A stretch of 64,000 bases of DNA, from the NCBI RefSeq assembly GCF_022024275.1, contig NZ_CP091804.1:2622501-2686500 (forward strand), read 5' to 3'. The notes under the pieces were generated by a model. The model was not told the DNA's origin. It searched no databases and saw only the letters and a program-made list of their open reading frames with translations. The stretch is from Sphingopyxis sp. BSN-002. GTDB taxonomy: Bacteria > Pseudomonadota > Alphaproteobacteria > Sphingomonadales > Sphingomonadaceae. Shown piece by piece: positions 1 to 10,183 of this stretch (its first letter is position 1; each line of letters begins with the position of its first letter). Position numbers and translations under genes: made by a program.

Positions 1-481
1 TCGGCCAGAGGCGGAGCTGGAAAGTCTTGCGCGTGCGCCACCACAGGATCGCGCCGGTGACGACGAAGAAAATGCCCGCGAGGCCTGCAATCCCGATCAC
101 CCATTCACCGCTATCACCCGCGAAGAGATGGTGATGAAAATCGAAGATCCACAGTTCGGGCCGCTCCCACTGGCTCGCCCAGCGCGTGACGACCTCCCCC
201 GACTGGCTGGCATAGGCGCCCGCCTCCTTGCCGAGGCGAAGCTGGTTCAGCCCGAAGCGCTCGTCGGCATAGATGATGCCCTGCGCATGCGGCATCGCCA
301 TCAGCTTTTCGGTTGTCGCGGCGACCGTCGGCAGGTCGCCGCGCAGCGGATCGCCGGTCCCGGGCAGTCCGATCCACAGATGCTCGTACAGCAGGATCGT
401 GCCCGTCAGGCCCATGAGCGCGAGCACGAGGCCGATCAGGCCGCCGGTCCAGCGGTGGAGCGTGTCGAGCAACTGCATCAT
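1..481 (-). CDS. PepSY-associated membrane protein, partial (cut by window start)
   Basis: I read this gene by reverse-translating the end of the window. It starts at ATG 481, two bases after the TonB-receptor stop codon, and runs off position 1, leaving about 160 residues. The N-terminus holds a membrane segment (about residues 12-32, starting HRWTGGLIGLVLALMGLTG), then a periplasmic stretch. A second segment follows FDFHHHLFAGDSGEW, reads IGIAGLAGIFFVVTGAILWW and ends in RTRKTFQLRLW. HRW...G at the start and FHHHLFAG before the second helix are typical of PepSY-associated TM (PiuB-like) proteins. These usually sit beside ferric-siderophore receptors and are thought to reduce or release siderophore iron at the inner membrane. 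The neighbour fits that role, and the two genes are probably one operon. The function is inferred from family and context. Confidence 0.8.
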   Translation of the reverse strand, partial: MMQLLDTLHRWTGGLIGLVLALMGLTGTILLYEHLWIGLPGTGDPLRGDLPTVAATTEKLMAMPHAQGIIYADERFGLNQLRLGKEAGAYASQSGEVVTRWASQWERPELWIFDFHHHLFAGDSGEWVIGIAGLAGIFFVVTGAILWWRTRKTFQLRLWP

Positions 482-483
482 GT

Positions 484-2700
484 CTAGAACCTGTAATCCC
501 ACCCCAGCGTGAAGGTCCGGCCGCGGCCCGCGAAGAAGGCGAGATTGTCGGTGGGAAGCCGCGTGTCGCTCGAATAGTCGATATAGAATTTGTCGAACAG
601 GTTTTGCACGCTGAAGCTGAGGCCGCCGAAGCCGGTCTGGTAGCGGATGCTGGCGTCGGTGATGTTGTAGCCGCCGAAATTGTTGCGCGGATCGGGGTTC
701 GCCTTGCCGTGGAAAGTGCGGTCGAGGAAGAATTGGGTCTGGATCAGCGCCGAAAGCGGGCCCTTGTTGTACGACGCGTTGAGGTTCAGGCGGTCGGGCG
801 AGATGTTCGTGCCGTCGAGGTCGGTGTCGACGATCCCGTCGGGGTTGGCGCTGTCGCTGTCATATTTGCCCTGCAGATGCGCATAGCCGACGCCGAGCTT
901 CAGCCCGTCGATCGGCAGCGCGACGCGCAGGTTGACCTCGAGTCCCTGAATCTCGACGCGCTGGCGCTGGACGTCGAAGATGCGGTCGGGACGCGCGATC
1001 AGCAGCTGACCCTTGTCGCTCGACGACCAGAAATAGGTCGCGCTCGCGTCGAGCGGGCCGCGCTTCAGCTCGATGCCGATCTCGCGGTTGTTCGAGACGA
1101 TCGGCGAGATGTCGAGGAAGGTATCGAGGTCGACGCCCGTGGTGTTGACCGCGCGGGTGATGCGGCCGATGTCGGGGACGGTGAAGCCCTCGGCATAGCT
1201 CGCATAGGCGCGGATACCGTGCCACGGCTCGACGATCACGCCGCCGTTGATGAGCAGATCCTGGAACTTGGGCTTGCCGCCCGCGACATCGACGCCGCCA
1301 TAGCTCGGCAGGCCGCAATTGGTGGTGACGGTTGCCGAACAGGCGCGGAAGGTGGTTGATGCGAGCGTGTGATAATCGTCGATCTTGATCTTCACATTTT
1401 CCCAGCGCACCCCGCCCGCGAGGCGGACGACGCCGTCGAACAGCTTGAGGTTCGCCTGCCCGAAGGGCGCGAGGCTGCGGAAGTCGCTCGGCGGCACCCA
1501 GACGCGCCCGGTTGCGATCAGCGCCTGCTCGGTCTTGTCGACGAGCGCGTCGAAGCCGATCGTCAGCGTCAGATCCTCGAAGCCCGGGACTGCGCGCTCA
1601 TAGCTGAGCTTCGCGCCAAGTTTGCGGCTGCGGTTCTGTGACTGGTCGAACAGCGTGCCCACCGGCGCGAGCGCGGGGTCCTGGAAGGTCGCCTGCGTCG
1701 CAACCTCGCCGCCGAAGGTGTCGCGGCTGCGGTTGAAGAAGATCTGGCTGACGAAATTGCCGCCGCCAAGGTCGGTGTCGGTCAGCGACGCCGCGATGCT
1801 TTCGGTACGGTTCTGCGCCGACTTGCCGGGCGGCGTACCGCGGACTGCGGTCGTCGGAATGCCGGTCAGGCGATTGCCCGCGAGCGCGACATAATCGCCG
1901 TCGCCCTTCAGCTCGAAGCGGCTCGCGATCAGGTCGAGGCGTGCGGTCGGCGACAGTTCGTAGCCGAGGCGCGCGAAGAGCGAGAGCGTTCGCGAATCCT
2001 GCGTCTCGCCCTGCGTGAGGTTGAGCCCGACGCGGCGGCCCTCGCCGTCGTAGAAGGCGCCGCGCTTTTCCCACGCGGCGCCGAAGGTCGCGTCGAAACG
2101 GCCGGCGCGATACTGGACGAGGCCCGCGACCTTGCCGCCCATTCCGTCGCCCGAGAAATCATTGTCGGTGGTGCCCTGCAGTAGGAAGCGGCCGCCAAAG
2201 CCCTCTTCCTTCGGTGCGCCGACGGTGACCTGGTTGACGATGCCGCCGGTGCCGCCGATCCCTTGCAGCGCGTTCGAGCCATAGATCAGCTCGACGCGGT
2301 CGACGAAGAAACCGTCGATCGTGAAGCCGTCGCGGCTGCCGTCGCGCATCGGGGTCGACTGCGGAATGCCGTTGATCGCATAGAGCGGCGAGCGCCCGCG
2401 CAGCGTCTCGCCCGCGCCCGACAGTTTCTGGCGCGTCGGCGAGAAGCTGGGGGTCAGCGTCGATACGGCATCGGTGACCGAGCCCGAGATCGCAATCTGC
2501 TGGTCGAGAACGTCCTTCGAAATGACGTCGATCGTCAGCGGCAGCGCGTTCGGCGGCAGGATCGTGCGCGCGGCGGTGACGATGATGCTGTCGTCATCCT
2601 GAGCGGTGGCATTCGCGTCCGCCGGCGCGGCGTCCTGTGCGAAAGCGGGGAAGGGAAGCGCGCCCGAAAGCAGCGCGGCAACGATCCATTTGCGATTCAT
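484..2700 (-). CDS. TonB-dependent outer-membrane receptor, probably ferric siderophore
   Basis: This 738-aa protein has a cleavable signal peptide (about 1-22, ending PAFAQ) and a TonB box (SIIVTAAR, about 38-45). A plug domain (about 50-165) with GNALQGIGGTGGIVNQV precedes a beta-barrel ending in aromatic-rich FTLGWDYRF, as outer-membrane barrels do. Receptors of this class import iron-siderophore complexes using TonB energy. The iron role is inferred from two things: the PepSY gene two bases downstream, and a Fur-box-like dyad 30 bases upstream of the start (2730-2744). The barrel contains VSNNREIGIELKRG and SVQNLFDKFYIDYSSD, both normal for siderophore receptors. The exact ligand cannot be read from the sequence. 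The start ATG at 2700 is chosen because it opens directly on the signal peptide. Confidence 0.88.
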   Translation of the reverse strand: MNRKWIVAALLSGALPFPAFAQDAAPADANATAQDDDSIIVTAARTILPPNALPLTIDVISKDVLDQQIAISGSVTDAVSTLTPSFSPTRQKLSGAGETLRGRSPLYAINGIPQSTPMRDGSRDGFTIDGFFVDRVELIYGSNALQGIGGTGGIVNQVTVGAPKEEGFGGRFLLQGTTDNDFSGDGMGGKVAGLVQYRAGRFDATFGAAWEKRGAFYDGEGRRVGLNLTQGETQDSRTLSLFARLGYELSPTARLDLIASRFELKGDGDYVALAGNRLTGIPTTAVRGTPPGKSAQNRTESIAASLTDTDLGGGNFVSQIFFNRSRDTFGGEVATQATFQDPALAPVGTLFDQSQNRSRKLGAKLSYERAVPGFEDLTLTIGFDALVDKTEQALIATGRVWVPPSDFRSLAPFGQANLKLFDGVVRLAGGVRWENVKIKIDDYHTLASTTFRACSATVTTNCGLPSYGGVDVAGGKPKFQDLLINGGVIVEPWHGIRAYASYAEGFTVPDIGRITRAVNTTGVDLDTFLDISPIVSNNREIGIELKRGPLDASATYFWSSSDKGQLLIARPDRIFDVQRQRVEIQGLEVNLRVALPIDGLKLGVGYAHLQGKYDSDSANPDGIVDTDLDGTNISPDRLNLNASYNKGPLSALIQTQFFLDRTFHGKANPDPRNNFGGYNITDASIRYQTGFGGLSFSVQNLFDKFYIDYSSDTRLPTDNLAFFAGRGRTFTLGWDYRF

Positions 2701-2729
2701 TCATGGCTCCTGTTTCGAGGGGCCGCTAA

Positions 2730-2744
2730 TGCGAGCTATTCTCA
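2730..2744. promoter_or_regulatory. Fur-box-like dyad upstream of TonB receptor
   Basis: TGCGAGCTATTCTCA is an imperfect 7-1-7 dyad resembling the classical TGATAAT-n-ATTATCA Fur half-sites (TGcGAgc / TATTCTCA). It is flanked by AA and AATGCA, which extends the resemblance to the usual AATG...CATT frame. It lies 30 bases upstream of the receptor start and 79 bases upstream of the divergent patatin gene. Iron-dependent repression of the receptor is an inference from resemblance and gene function. Confidence 0.5.
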
Positions 2745-2822
2745 AATGCAAGAAGAAAGACCGTTTTGGCCTGATCTTCGGAACAGGGGACAGGTTCCCG
2801 AATCCGCGCTATCACGCTCGCG

Positions 2823-5129
2823 ATGCGCGAGAAGGAATTACGCTTTGCCCTGATCTGCTACGGCGGGATCAGCCTTGCCGTCTATATGCACGGCATCACC
2901 AAGGAGGTGTGGCGGCTCGCGGCGGCATCGCGAGCGTTTCATGAGGGCGCACGGCAAGACGGCTCGGGCCGCGTCTATGAAGACCTGCTCGCGGCGCTCG
3001 CCGGAAAGGGCGGGGTCAAGCTGCGCGTCCTTGCCGACATCGTCGCGGGCGCCAGCGCCGGCGGGATCAACGGCATCTTCCTTGCGCGTGCGATCGCGAC
3101 CGGGCAGTCGCTCGACCCGCTGACCGAGCTGTGGCTGAAGGACGCCGACGTCGACAGCCTGCTCGACCCCGACGCGCGCCCGCTGTCTGCGGCGACCAAA
3201 TTCTGGGCGGTCCCGATCGCCGGCTGGATGATGAAAAAGCGCGGCAACGTCATCGATCGCACCGTCGGCGAGGACGCGCAGGACGAGGTGCGCGCAAAGC
3301 TGTCGCGTTTCGTGCGGGCGCGCTGGTTCGAGCCGCCCTTCGGTGGCGAGACATTTTCGGCGCTGCTGCTCGATGCCTTCGATGCGATGGACAGCGGGCC
3401 GATGGGGCCGGCGCTCGTGCCCGAGGGGCAGCCGGTCGATCTTTTCGTGTCGGTCACCGATTTCGCCGGACACCAGACCTTCCTGTCGCTCAACAGTCCG
3501 CCGCGCGTCACCGAGGAGGAGCATCGCCTGATCCTGCGCTTCCGGCAGGATGCACGCGCAGGAAAGAGCCTAGACGACGTTCCTTCGCTCGCCGCGGCGG
3601 CGCGCGCTACCGCGAGCTTTCCGGGCGCCTTTCCGCCCTTCACGCTCCGCGAACTCGACCGCGTCCTCCACAAGCGCCGGATCGCCTGGCCGGCGCGCGA
3701 CAGCTTTATCCGCACGCAATTGCCCGGGGGCGGTGAAGGCGATCCGGCCGACCGGGTGCTGATCGACGGTTCGGTGCTCGCCAACGCGCCGTTCCGTCCC
3801 GCGATCGCGGCGCTCAAGCAACGTCCGGCGCGGCGCGAGATCGACCGGCGCTTCGTCTATATCGACCCCAAGCCCGACTATCGCTCGATCAGCTTCGGCA
3901 AGCCGGGCGAGGTCGACGGGGACGAGGCGAAACTTCCGGGCTTCCTCTCGACGATCCTCGGCGCGCTCTCCGAAATTCCGCGCGAACAGCCGATCCGCGA
4001 AAGTGTCGAGGCGATCGAGGGGATGTCGCGGCGCATCCGCCGGATGCAGCATATCGTCGACGCAATGAAGGTCGAGGTCGAGGAACAGGTCGCCGCGCTG
4101 TTCGGCACGACCTTTTTCCTCGACACGCCGACCCCTGCAAGGCTGCAGAAGTGGCGCGCCAAGGCGCAGGATCAGGCGGCGGTGCGCGCGGGCTTTTCCT
4201 ACGCGCCCTATGGGCATCTTAAGCTGTCGTCGGTCGTCGAGGATCTCGTGGGCGTCGTTGGCCGCCTCGCGCCGCCGGAAGGCGATATCCATCGCCGTAA
4301 CCGCCGGGCGGCGCTGTGGGACGAAGTCCGTGCGCGCGGACTGGATCGGCTGTCGGGCAGGAAAGGGATGGGGGCGAGCGACGATGCGGTCGTCTTTTTC
4401 CGTATCCACGACATCGGCTTCCGTATCCGGCGCCTGCGCTTCCTTGCGCGCGAACTCGACCGGGTGGTCGAGGCGAAGCGCGAAGCGCGCGATCCCGCGT
4501 GCGATGCGATGCGCGACGCCATCTATGCGGCGCTCGGCCTGTATCTGGAACGGGAGGGCGACAACTGGCTGGCCGGGATCGACGTGCCCGCGGATGCCGA
4601 CCCCGCCGCGTGGATCGACGCGATCGGCGAGCGCCGCGACCTGATCGGCGCCGACGCAGAGGCCGACGAGCGCGTGGCCGAGGGGCTCGCGCAGTTGCCG
4701 AAGGACGACCGGCGCACGCTGCTCCTCGCCTATCTCGGCTATCCCTTCTACGACATCGCGACCCTGCCGCTCCTGCAAGGCGAGGGGTTCGACGAGTTCG
4801 ACCCGATCAAGGTCGACCGCATCTCGCCGTCGGATGCGACAGCGATCCGCACCGGCGGCGCTGCCGCGATGCTCAAAGGGGTCGAATTCAACAGCTTCGG
4901 CGCTTTCTTCAGCCGCGCCTATCGCGAGAATGATTATCTGTGGGGACGGCTGCACGGCGCCGACCGGCTGATCGATATCGTCGCGAGCAGCGTCGCGGGC
5001 GCACTGACCACGGAAGAGCTGGGCGCGATCAAGCGGCAGGCGTTCCACGCGATCCTCGACGAAGAGGAGAGCCGGCTGCCGAAAGTGAAGGCGCTGATTG
5101 CCGAACTGCGGGGCGAGATCGGCACATAA
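2823..5129 (+). CDS. Patatin-like phospholipase family protein (DUF3376 type)
   Basis: This 768-aa protein opens with LRFALICYGGISLAVYMHGI, the glycine-rich oxyanion-hole region of the large bacterial patatin-like proteins. The nucleophile elbow is GASAG (Ser78). The catalytic Asp is D315 in LIDGSVLANAPF, where many patatins have DGG or DGA. Patatins hydrolyse acyl chains from phospholipids or other lipids with a Ser-Asp dyad. Here the long C-terminal half (about 350-768) is charged and helical and matches what I know of the DUF3376 extension, of unknown role. There is no signal peptide, so it is probably cytoplasmic or membrane-peripheral. The gene stands alone, divergent from the TonB receptor. 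Substrate is unknown. Confidence 0.85.
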   Translation: MREKELRFALICYGGISLAVYMHGITKEVWRLAAASRAFHEGARQDGSGRVYEDLLAALAGKGGVKLRVLADIVAGASAGGINGIFLARAIATGQSLDPLTELWLKDADVDSLLDPDARPLSAATKFWAVPIAGWMMKKRGNVIDRTVGEDAQDEVRAKLSRFVRARWFEPPFGGETFSALLLDAFDAMDSGPMGPALVPEGQPVDLFVSVTDFAGHQTFLSLNSPPRVTEEEHRLILRFRQDARAGKSLDDVPSLAAAARATASFPGAFPPFTLRELDRVLHKRRIAWPARDSFIRTQLPGGGEGDPADRVLIDGSVLANAPFRPAIAALKQRPARREIDRRFVYIDPKPDYRSISFGKPGEVDGDEAKLPGFLSTILGALSEIPREQPIRESVEAIEGMSRRIRRMQHIVDAMKVEVEEQVAALFGTTFFLDTPTPARLQKWRAKAQDQAAVRAGFSYAPYGHLKLSSVVEDLVGVVGRLAPPEGDIHRRNRRAALWDEVRARGLDRLSGRKGMGASDDAVVFFRIHDIGFRIRRLRFLARELDRVVEAKREARDPACDAMRDAIYAALGLYLEREGDNWLAGIDVPADADPAAWIDAIGERRDLIGADAEADERVAEGLAQLPKDDRRTLLLAYLGYPFYDIATLPLLQGEGFDEFDPIKVDRISPSDATAIRTGGAAAMLKGVEFNSFGAFFSRAYRENDYLWGRLHGADRLIDIVASSVAGALTTEELGAIKRQAFHAILDEEESRLPKVKALIAELRGEIGT

Positions 5130-5133
5130 GCTG

Positions 5134-5300
5134 CTTCTCCTGCTTGCGGGAGAAGGATACGAAGCCTCGCCGCTCAGCGGCTAGGCGCAGTTGGATGAGG
5201 GTGTGAGGGTCAGCGGACGGCGTCCCACCCTCACCCAGCTTCGACTAGGCAGCAAGCTGCCAAGTCTGTGCATCCCTCTCCCGCCGGCGGGAGAGGGGGA
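5134..5300. repeat. Intergenic paired-palindrome repeat, copy 1
   Basis: The gap between the patatin gene and dnaJ is filled by a structured element. An outer hairpin (CTTCTCCTGC-tt-GCGGGAGAAG, 5134-5155) is followed by a middle arm pair (GAGGGTGTGAGGG at about 5197 against CACCCTCACCC at about 5227). It ends in a perfect palindrome (CCTCTCCCGCC / GGCGGGAGAGG, about 5277-5298). The same arrangement recurs at 24738-24862. The last palindrome could also end transcription of dnaJ from the other strand, though no T tract follows it. Confidence 0.7.
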
Positions 5301-5301
5301 C

Positions 5302-6435
5302 TTACTCCGTCAGATCGTCCCACATTTCCTTGATGCGGCCGAAAAAGCCCTGGCTTGCGGGGCATTCCTCGCCGGTCTCGGTCTCGCGGAACTCGCAGAG
5401 CAATTCCTTCTGCCGCGCCGTGAGCTTCGTCGGCGTCTCGACGTCGATCTGGACGACGAGGTCGCCCGTGCCGCGCGCGTTGAGCACCGGCATGCCCGCG
5501 CCGCGCTGGCGGAGCTGCTTGCCCGACTGGATGCCGGCGGGAATGGCGATGTCGTGCTTCTTGCCGTCGAGGCCGGGGATGGTGATCGACCCGCCGAGTG
5601 CCGCCGTGGTGAAGCTGATCGGCGCGCGCGTGAAGAGCGTCGTGCCCTCGCGCTCGAACACCTTGTGCCGCGACATGTGGAGGAAGATGTAGAGGTCGCC
5701 GGGCGCCGCGCCGCGCGCGCCGCTCTCACCTTCGCCCGACAGGCGGATGCGCGTGCCCTCGTCGACCCCGGCAGGAATGTTGACGGTCAGCGTCTTGCGC
5801 CGGTCGACGCGGCCTTCGCCATGGCAGCTGTTGCAGGGGTCGGCGATGACCTCGCCCGCGCCCTGGCAGGTCGGGCAGGTGCGCTCGACCATGAAGAAGC
5901 CCTGCTGCGCGCGGACCTTGCCGTGGCCGGCGCAGGTCGAGCAGCGGTTGGTCGCGGTGCCGGGCTTGGCGCCCGATCCGTCGCAGGTCTCGCAGCGCGC
6001 CGCGACGTCGACCTGAATCTCGCGCTCGCAGCCGGTGAACGCGTCCTCGAGGCGGATTTCCATGTCGTAGCGCAGGTCGGCGCCGCGCGCAGGGCCACGC
6101 TGCTGGCGCCCGCCGCCGCCGAAGGCCGATCCGAAGATCGATTCGAAAATATCGCCGATGTCGCCGAAATCGGCATTGCCGCCGCCACCGAAGCCGCCCG
6201 CGCCGCCGTTGACCCCGGCCTTGCCGAAGCGGTCGTAGGCCGCGCGCTTCTGGGGGTCCTTCAGGCAGTCATAGGCTTCGCTGATCGCCTTGAAGCGCGC
6301 CTCGCTGTCGTCGCATCCCGGATTCTTGTCGGGATGATACTTCATCGCGAGCTTGCGATAGCTCGCTTTCAGCGTCGCGTCGTCGGCGGTGCGCTCGACT
6401 TCGAGCAGTTCGTAATAATCGATGTCGAGCGACAT
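5302..6435 (-). CDS. dnaJ: Chaperone protein DnaJ (Hsp40)
   Basis: The 377-aa protein has full class-A DnaJ architecture. The J domain (about 5-72) carries HPD at 34-36. A Gly/Phe-rich linker follows (about 75-120), then a zinc domain with four CxxCxGxG repeats (CETCDGSG, CSTCAGHG, CPTCQGAG, CNSCHGEG, about 147-210), and the C-terminal substrate-binding domains. It stimulates DnaK ATPase activity and delivers unfolded clients. It follows dnaK on the same strand with a 60-base gap containing a strong hairpin, so the pair is probably co-transcribed with reduced dnaJ output. Length is normal for the family. Confidence 0.97.
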   Translation of the reverse strand: MSLDIDYYELLEVERTADDATLKASYRKLAMKYHPDKNPGCDDSEARFKAISEAYDCLKDPQKRAAYDRFGKAGVNGGAGGFGGGGNADFGDIGDIFESIFGSAFGGGGRQQRGPARGADLRYDMEIRLEDAFTGCEREIQVDVAARCETCDGSGAKPGTATNRCSTCAGHGKVRAQQGFFMVERTCPTCQGAGEVIADPCNSCHGEGRVDRRKTLTVNIPAGVDEGTRIRLSGEGESGARGAAPGDLYIFLHMSRHKVFEREGTTLFTRAPISFTTAALGGSITIPGLDGKKHDIAIPAGIQSGKQLRQRGAGMPVLNARGTGDLVVQIDVETPTKLTARQKELLCEFRETETGEECPASQGFFGRIKEMWDDLTE

Positions 6436-6454
6436 AATCCAAAAGCCCCCTCAA

Positions 6455-6482
6455 CCCCGCCGCGCCCGGAGGCGCAGCGGGG
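6455..6482 (-). promoter_or_regulatory. Hairpin between dnaK and dnaJ
   Basis: CCCCGC-c-GCGCC-cgga-GGCGC-a-GCGGGG forms a stem of 6 plus 5 base pairs with a single 1x1 mismatch and a 4-base loop. It sits in the 60 bases between the dnaK stop and the dnaJ start. Only a short T-rich stretch (CTTTT) follows on the transcribed strand, so partial termination or mRNA processing is likelier than full termination. It probably adjusts the DnaK:DnaJ ratio. Confidence 0.55.
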
Positions 6483-6495
6483 AGAGTTTCTTACC

Positions 6496-8403
<1,908 letters not shown>

Positions 8404-8473
8404 TGGTAATTCGTCCTTGTTGCTTCTTCGGCGCCCTGAAAAGGCACGCCGTCCATGGGTTTTGATGGGGGCG

Positions 8474-8504
8474 ATATAGGTGCGCTTTGCCTTGGCACAA
8501 GGGT
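8474..8504 (-). promoter_or_regulatory. Possible sigma-32 (RpoH) promoter of dnaK
   Basis: On the minus strand ACCCTTGTGCC lies upstream of CCTATAT, with about 13 bases between CTTGTGCC (8501 to 8494) and CCTATAT (8480 to 8474). This resembles alphaproteobacterial RpoH promoters (CTTG ... CCYTATNT), although the spacing is on the short side. It is about 70 bases upstream of the dnaK start. The call rests on pattern resemblance plus the known heat-shock control of dnaKJ. Confidence 0.4.
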
Positions 8505-8559
8505 TTTGACCGCGTATCTGGGACGCGAAAATATCGCGTTTTTACGGAGTCCTCCCGAA

Positions 8560-9096
8560 ATGAAACCCTTTGCCATGCTCGCCCTTGCCGCCACCGCGCT
8601 GACGCTGTCGGCGTGCGAGAAGAATCTGGGCACCGGACAGCAGCTCAATGTGGTGAGCGGCTATATCCAGATGGGCGCGACCCCCGACCGGCCCGCAGTC
8701 GGCTATTTCACCGTCGAAGGCGGGCCGCGCGACGTCCAGCTCGTCGCGGTGACCGCCGACCTCGCGCAGCGGGTGGAGATGCACGAAAGCGTCAAGGAAA
8801 ACGGCGTGATGACGATGAAGCCGCTGCTCAGCGCCGACGTTCCTGCGAAGGGCAAGCTCGAATTCAGACAGGGCGGCAAGCATCTGATGATCTGGAACAT
8901 CAACGGCGCCGCGGTACGCGCCGGCAAGCTGCCGATGGCGTTCGTCTTCACCAACAACAACAACGAACGCATCCTCTTCGACATGCCGATCAGGGGGGCG
9001 ACGAGCGAGGTTGCCGGCTCGGGCGATGCGGCGATGGATCATGGCTCGATGGATATGGGCGACGACACCCCGGCAGCGGGTGCGGCCAAGAAGTAA
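8560..9096 (+). CDS. PCu(A)C-type periplasmic copper chaperone, lipoprotein
   Basis: The 178-aa protein starts at ATG 8560, behind the GGAG of ACGGAGTCCTCCCGAA. It carries a lipoprotein signal with lipobox LSAC (Cys at about 18). The PCu(A)C copper-site pattern is present: MHESVKENGVMTMKP followed later by GGKHLMIWN, which gives the H-M ... M ... H-x-M ligands. These proteins pass Cu(I) in the periplasm, classically to the CuA site of cytochrome oxidase. The C-terminal tail adds a His/Met cluster (MDHGSMDMGDD) that may bind further copper. No SCO1 gene is nearby. It is the first gene of a plus-strand run and is divergent from dnaK. Confidence 0.9.
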   Translation: MKPFAMLALAATALTLSACEKNLGTGQQLNVVSGYIQMGATPDRPAVGYFTVEGGPRDVQLVAVTADLAQRVEMHESVKENGVMTMKPLLSADVPAKGKLEFRQGGKHLMIWNINGAAVRAGKLPMAFVFTNNNNERILFDMPIRGATSEVAGSGDAAMDHGSMDMGDDTPAAGAAKK

Positions 9097-9102
9097 GCGC
9101 GT

Positions 9103-9600
9103 GTGCCGCGCCCGTCGCGCCCCCTGACCAGCGGCGAAATCGCTCTTGCCCGCAGCGTGTTCGGCGATGCGATCGATTATGCGCGTGTGCGGGTACGCCA
9201 CTATAAATGGATTTTCTTCCAGCCGCGCCGGATCGTGATGGCGCCGATGGGCGACCTGCATTTTCATCCGAAGGGCGCCGCCTATTGCGATGACTTCTCC
9301 TGCCCCGCCGGCGGGCGCGAGGAAGAGCTGAAGGCAAAGGGCCTGTTCCTCCACGAACTGACGCACGTCTGGCAGGCGCAGCAGCGCGGGCGCTGGTATC
9401 TCGTGCTGATGCGCCACCCGTTCGCGACCTATGACTACAGCCTCAAGCCCGGCTGGCCGCTGCACCGCTACGGGCTCGAGCAGCAGGCCGAGATTGTGCG
9501 CCACTACTGGTTGCTGACGCAGGGCGTGAGCATCGGCGGCGCGCCCGACGTCGAATCCTATCGCGCGATCCTGCCCGATGCTTGGAAAGCCGCGGCATGA
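9103..9600 (+). CDS. Small HELTH-motif protein (DUF4157/'vgr related' type)
   Basis: The 165-aa product starts at GTG 9103, seven bases after the copper chaperone stop. No signal peptide is visible. The central FLHELTHVWQAQQ resembles the HExxH zinc motif of the DUF4157 (eCIS-core) family. An upstream RIVMAPMGDLHFHP and a single cysteine pair in YCDDFSCPA are also notable. From memory, similar sphingomonad proteins are deposited as 'vgr related protein', but no VgrG spike domain is visible and the gene is not in a type VI secretion locus. A metallopeptidase or metal-binding role is possible; the function is unknown. Its stop overlaps the next start by four bases. Confidence 0.6.
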   Translation: MPRPSRPLTSGEIALARSVFGDAIDYARVRVRHYKWIFFQPRRIVMAPMGDLHFHPKGAAYCDDFSCPAGGREEELKAKGLFLHELTHVWQAQQRGRWYLVLMRHPFATYDYSLKPGWPLHRYGLEQQAEIVRHYWLLTQGVSIGGAPDVESYRAILPDAWKAAA

Positions 9601-10172
9601 GCGATTTCGAATTCGTCTTTGCGCTCTACAGCCTGCTCCTCGGCCTTTCGATGGTCGAGCTGCTCGGCGGGCTCGGGCGCGCGCTCGAAGCGCGGTTCGC
9701 GGCGGAGGAAAGCCACGGGAAGTTCGCGATCGGCTGGCTGACGCCGTTGCTCGCGGTGTTCGTGATGCTCGATCTCCTCTCCTTCTGGGGCACGGCGTGG
9801 CGCGTGAGGGAGGATGTCGCAGTGTCGTCGGCGGTGCTGATGGCGGTCGCGCTGTTCGCGAGTGTCTATTTCCTCGCGGCACGGCTCGTCTTTCCGTCGC
9901 ACCCCGAAGGGTTCGCGAACCTCGACACGCATTATTTCCGCGTCCGGCGGATCGTCTTCGCGCTGCTGCTGGCGTTGCTCGCGGCGCAGCTCGTCTATTT
10001 CGCCGGCGATCCGAAGCTGGCGCCGCTGTTGCTCCATCCGCTGCCGCTCGCGATGACCGCCATCCTCACGGGGCTGATCGTTGCGGCGATGTGGGTGAAG
10101 GACCGGCGCTGGAGTATCGTCATCCTGTCGCTGCTCATCGCGCGCTACGTCGTCGCCTATCTGATTGTCTGA
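9597..10172 (+). CDS. Conserved hypothetical multi-pass membrane protein
   Basis: The 191-aa protein starts at ATG 9597 inside the ATGA overlap with the preceding stop, which favours this start over the in-frame ATG at 9582. About six hydrophobic segments are visible, including VFALYSLLLGLSMVELLGGL near the start, WLTPLLAVFVMLDLLSFWG, and a C-terminal pair ending LLIARYVVAYLIV. No catalytic motif is seen. Translational coupling to the HELTH-motif protein suggests a shared process, but I do not recognise the family. Confidence 0.75.
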   Translation: MSDFEFVFALYSLLLGLSMVELLGGLGRALEARFAAEESHGKFAIGWLTPLLAVFVMLDLLSFWGTAWRVREDVAVSSAVLMAVALFASVYFLAARLVFPSHPEGFANLDTHYFRVRRIVFALLLALLAAQLVYFAGDPKLAPLLLHPLPLAMTAILTGLIVAAMWVKDRRWSIVILSLLIARYVVAYLIV

Positions 10173-10183
10173 AGGAGAGGCCC

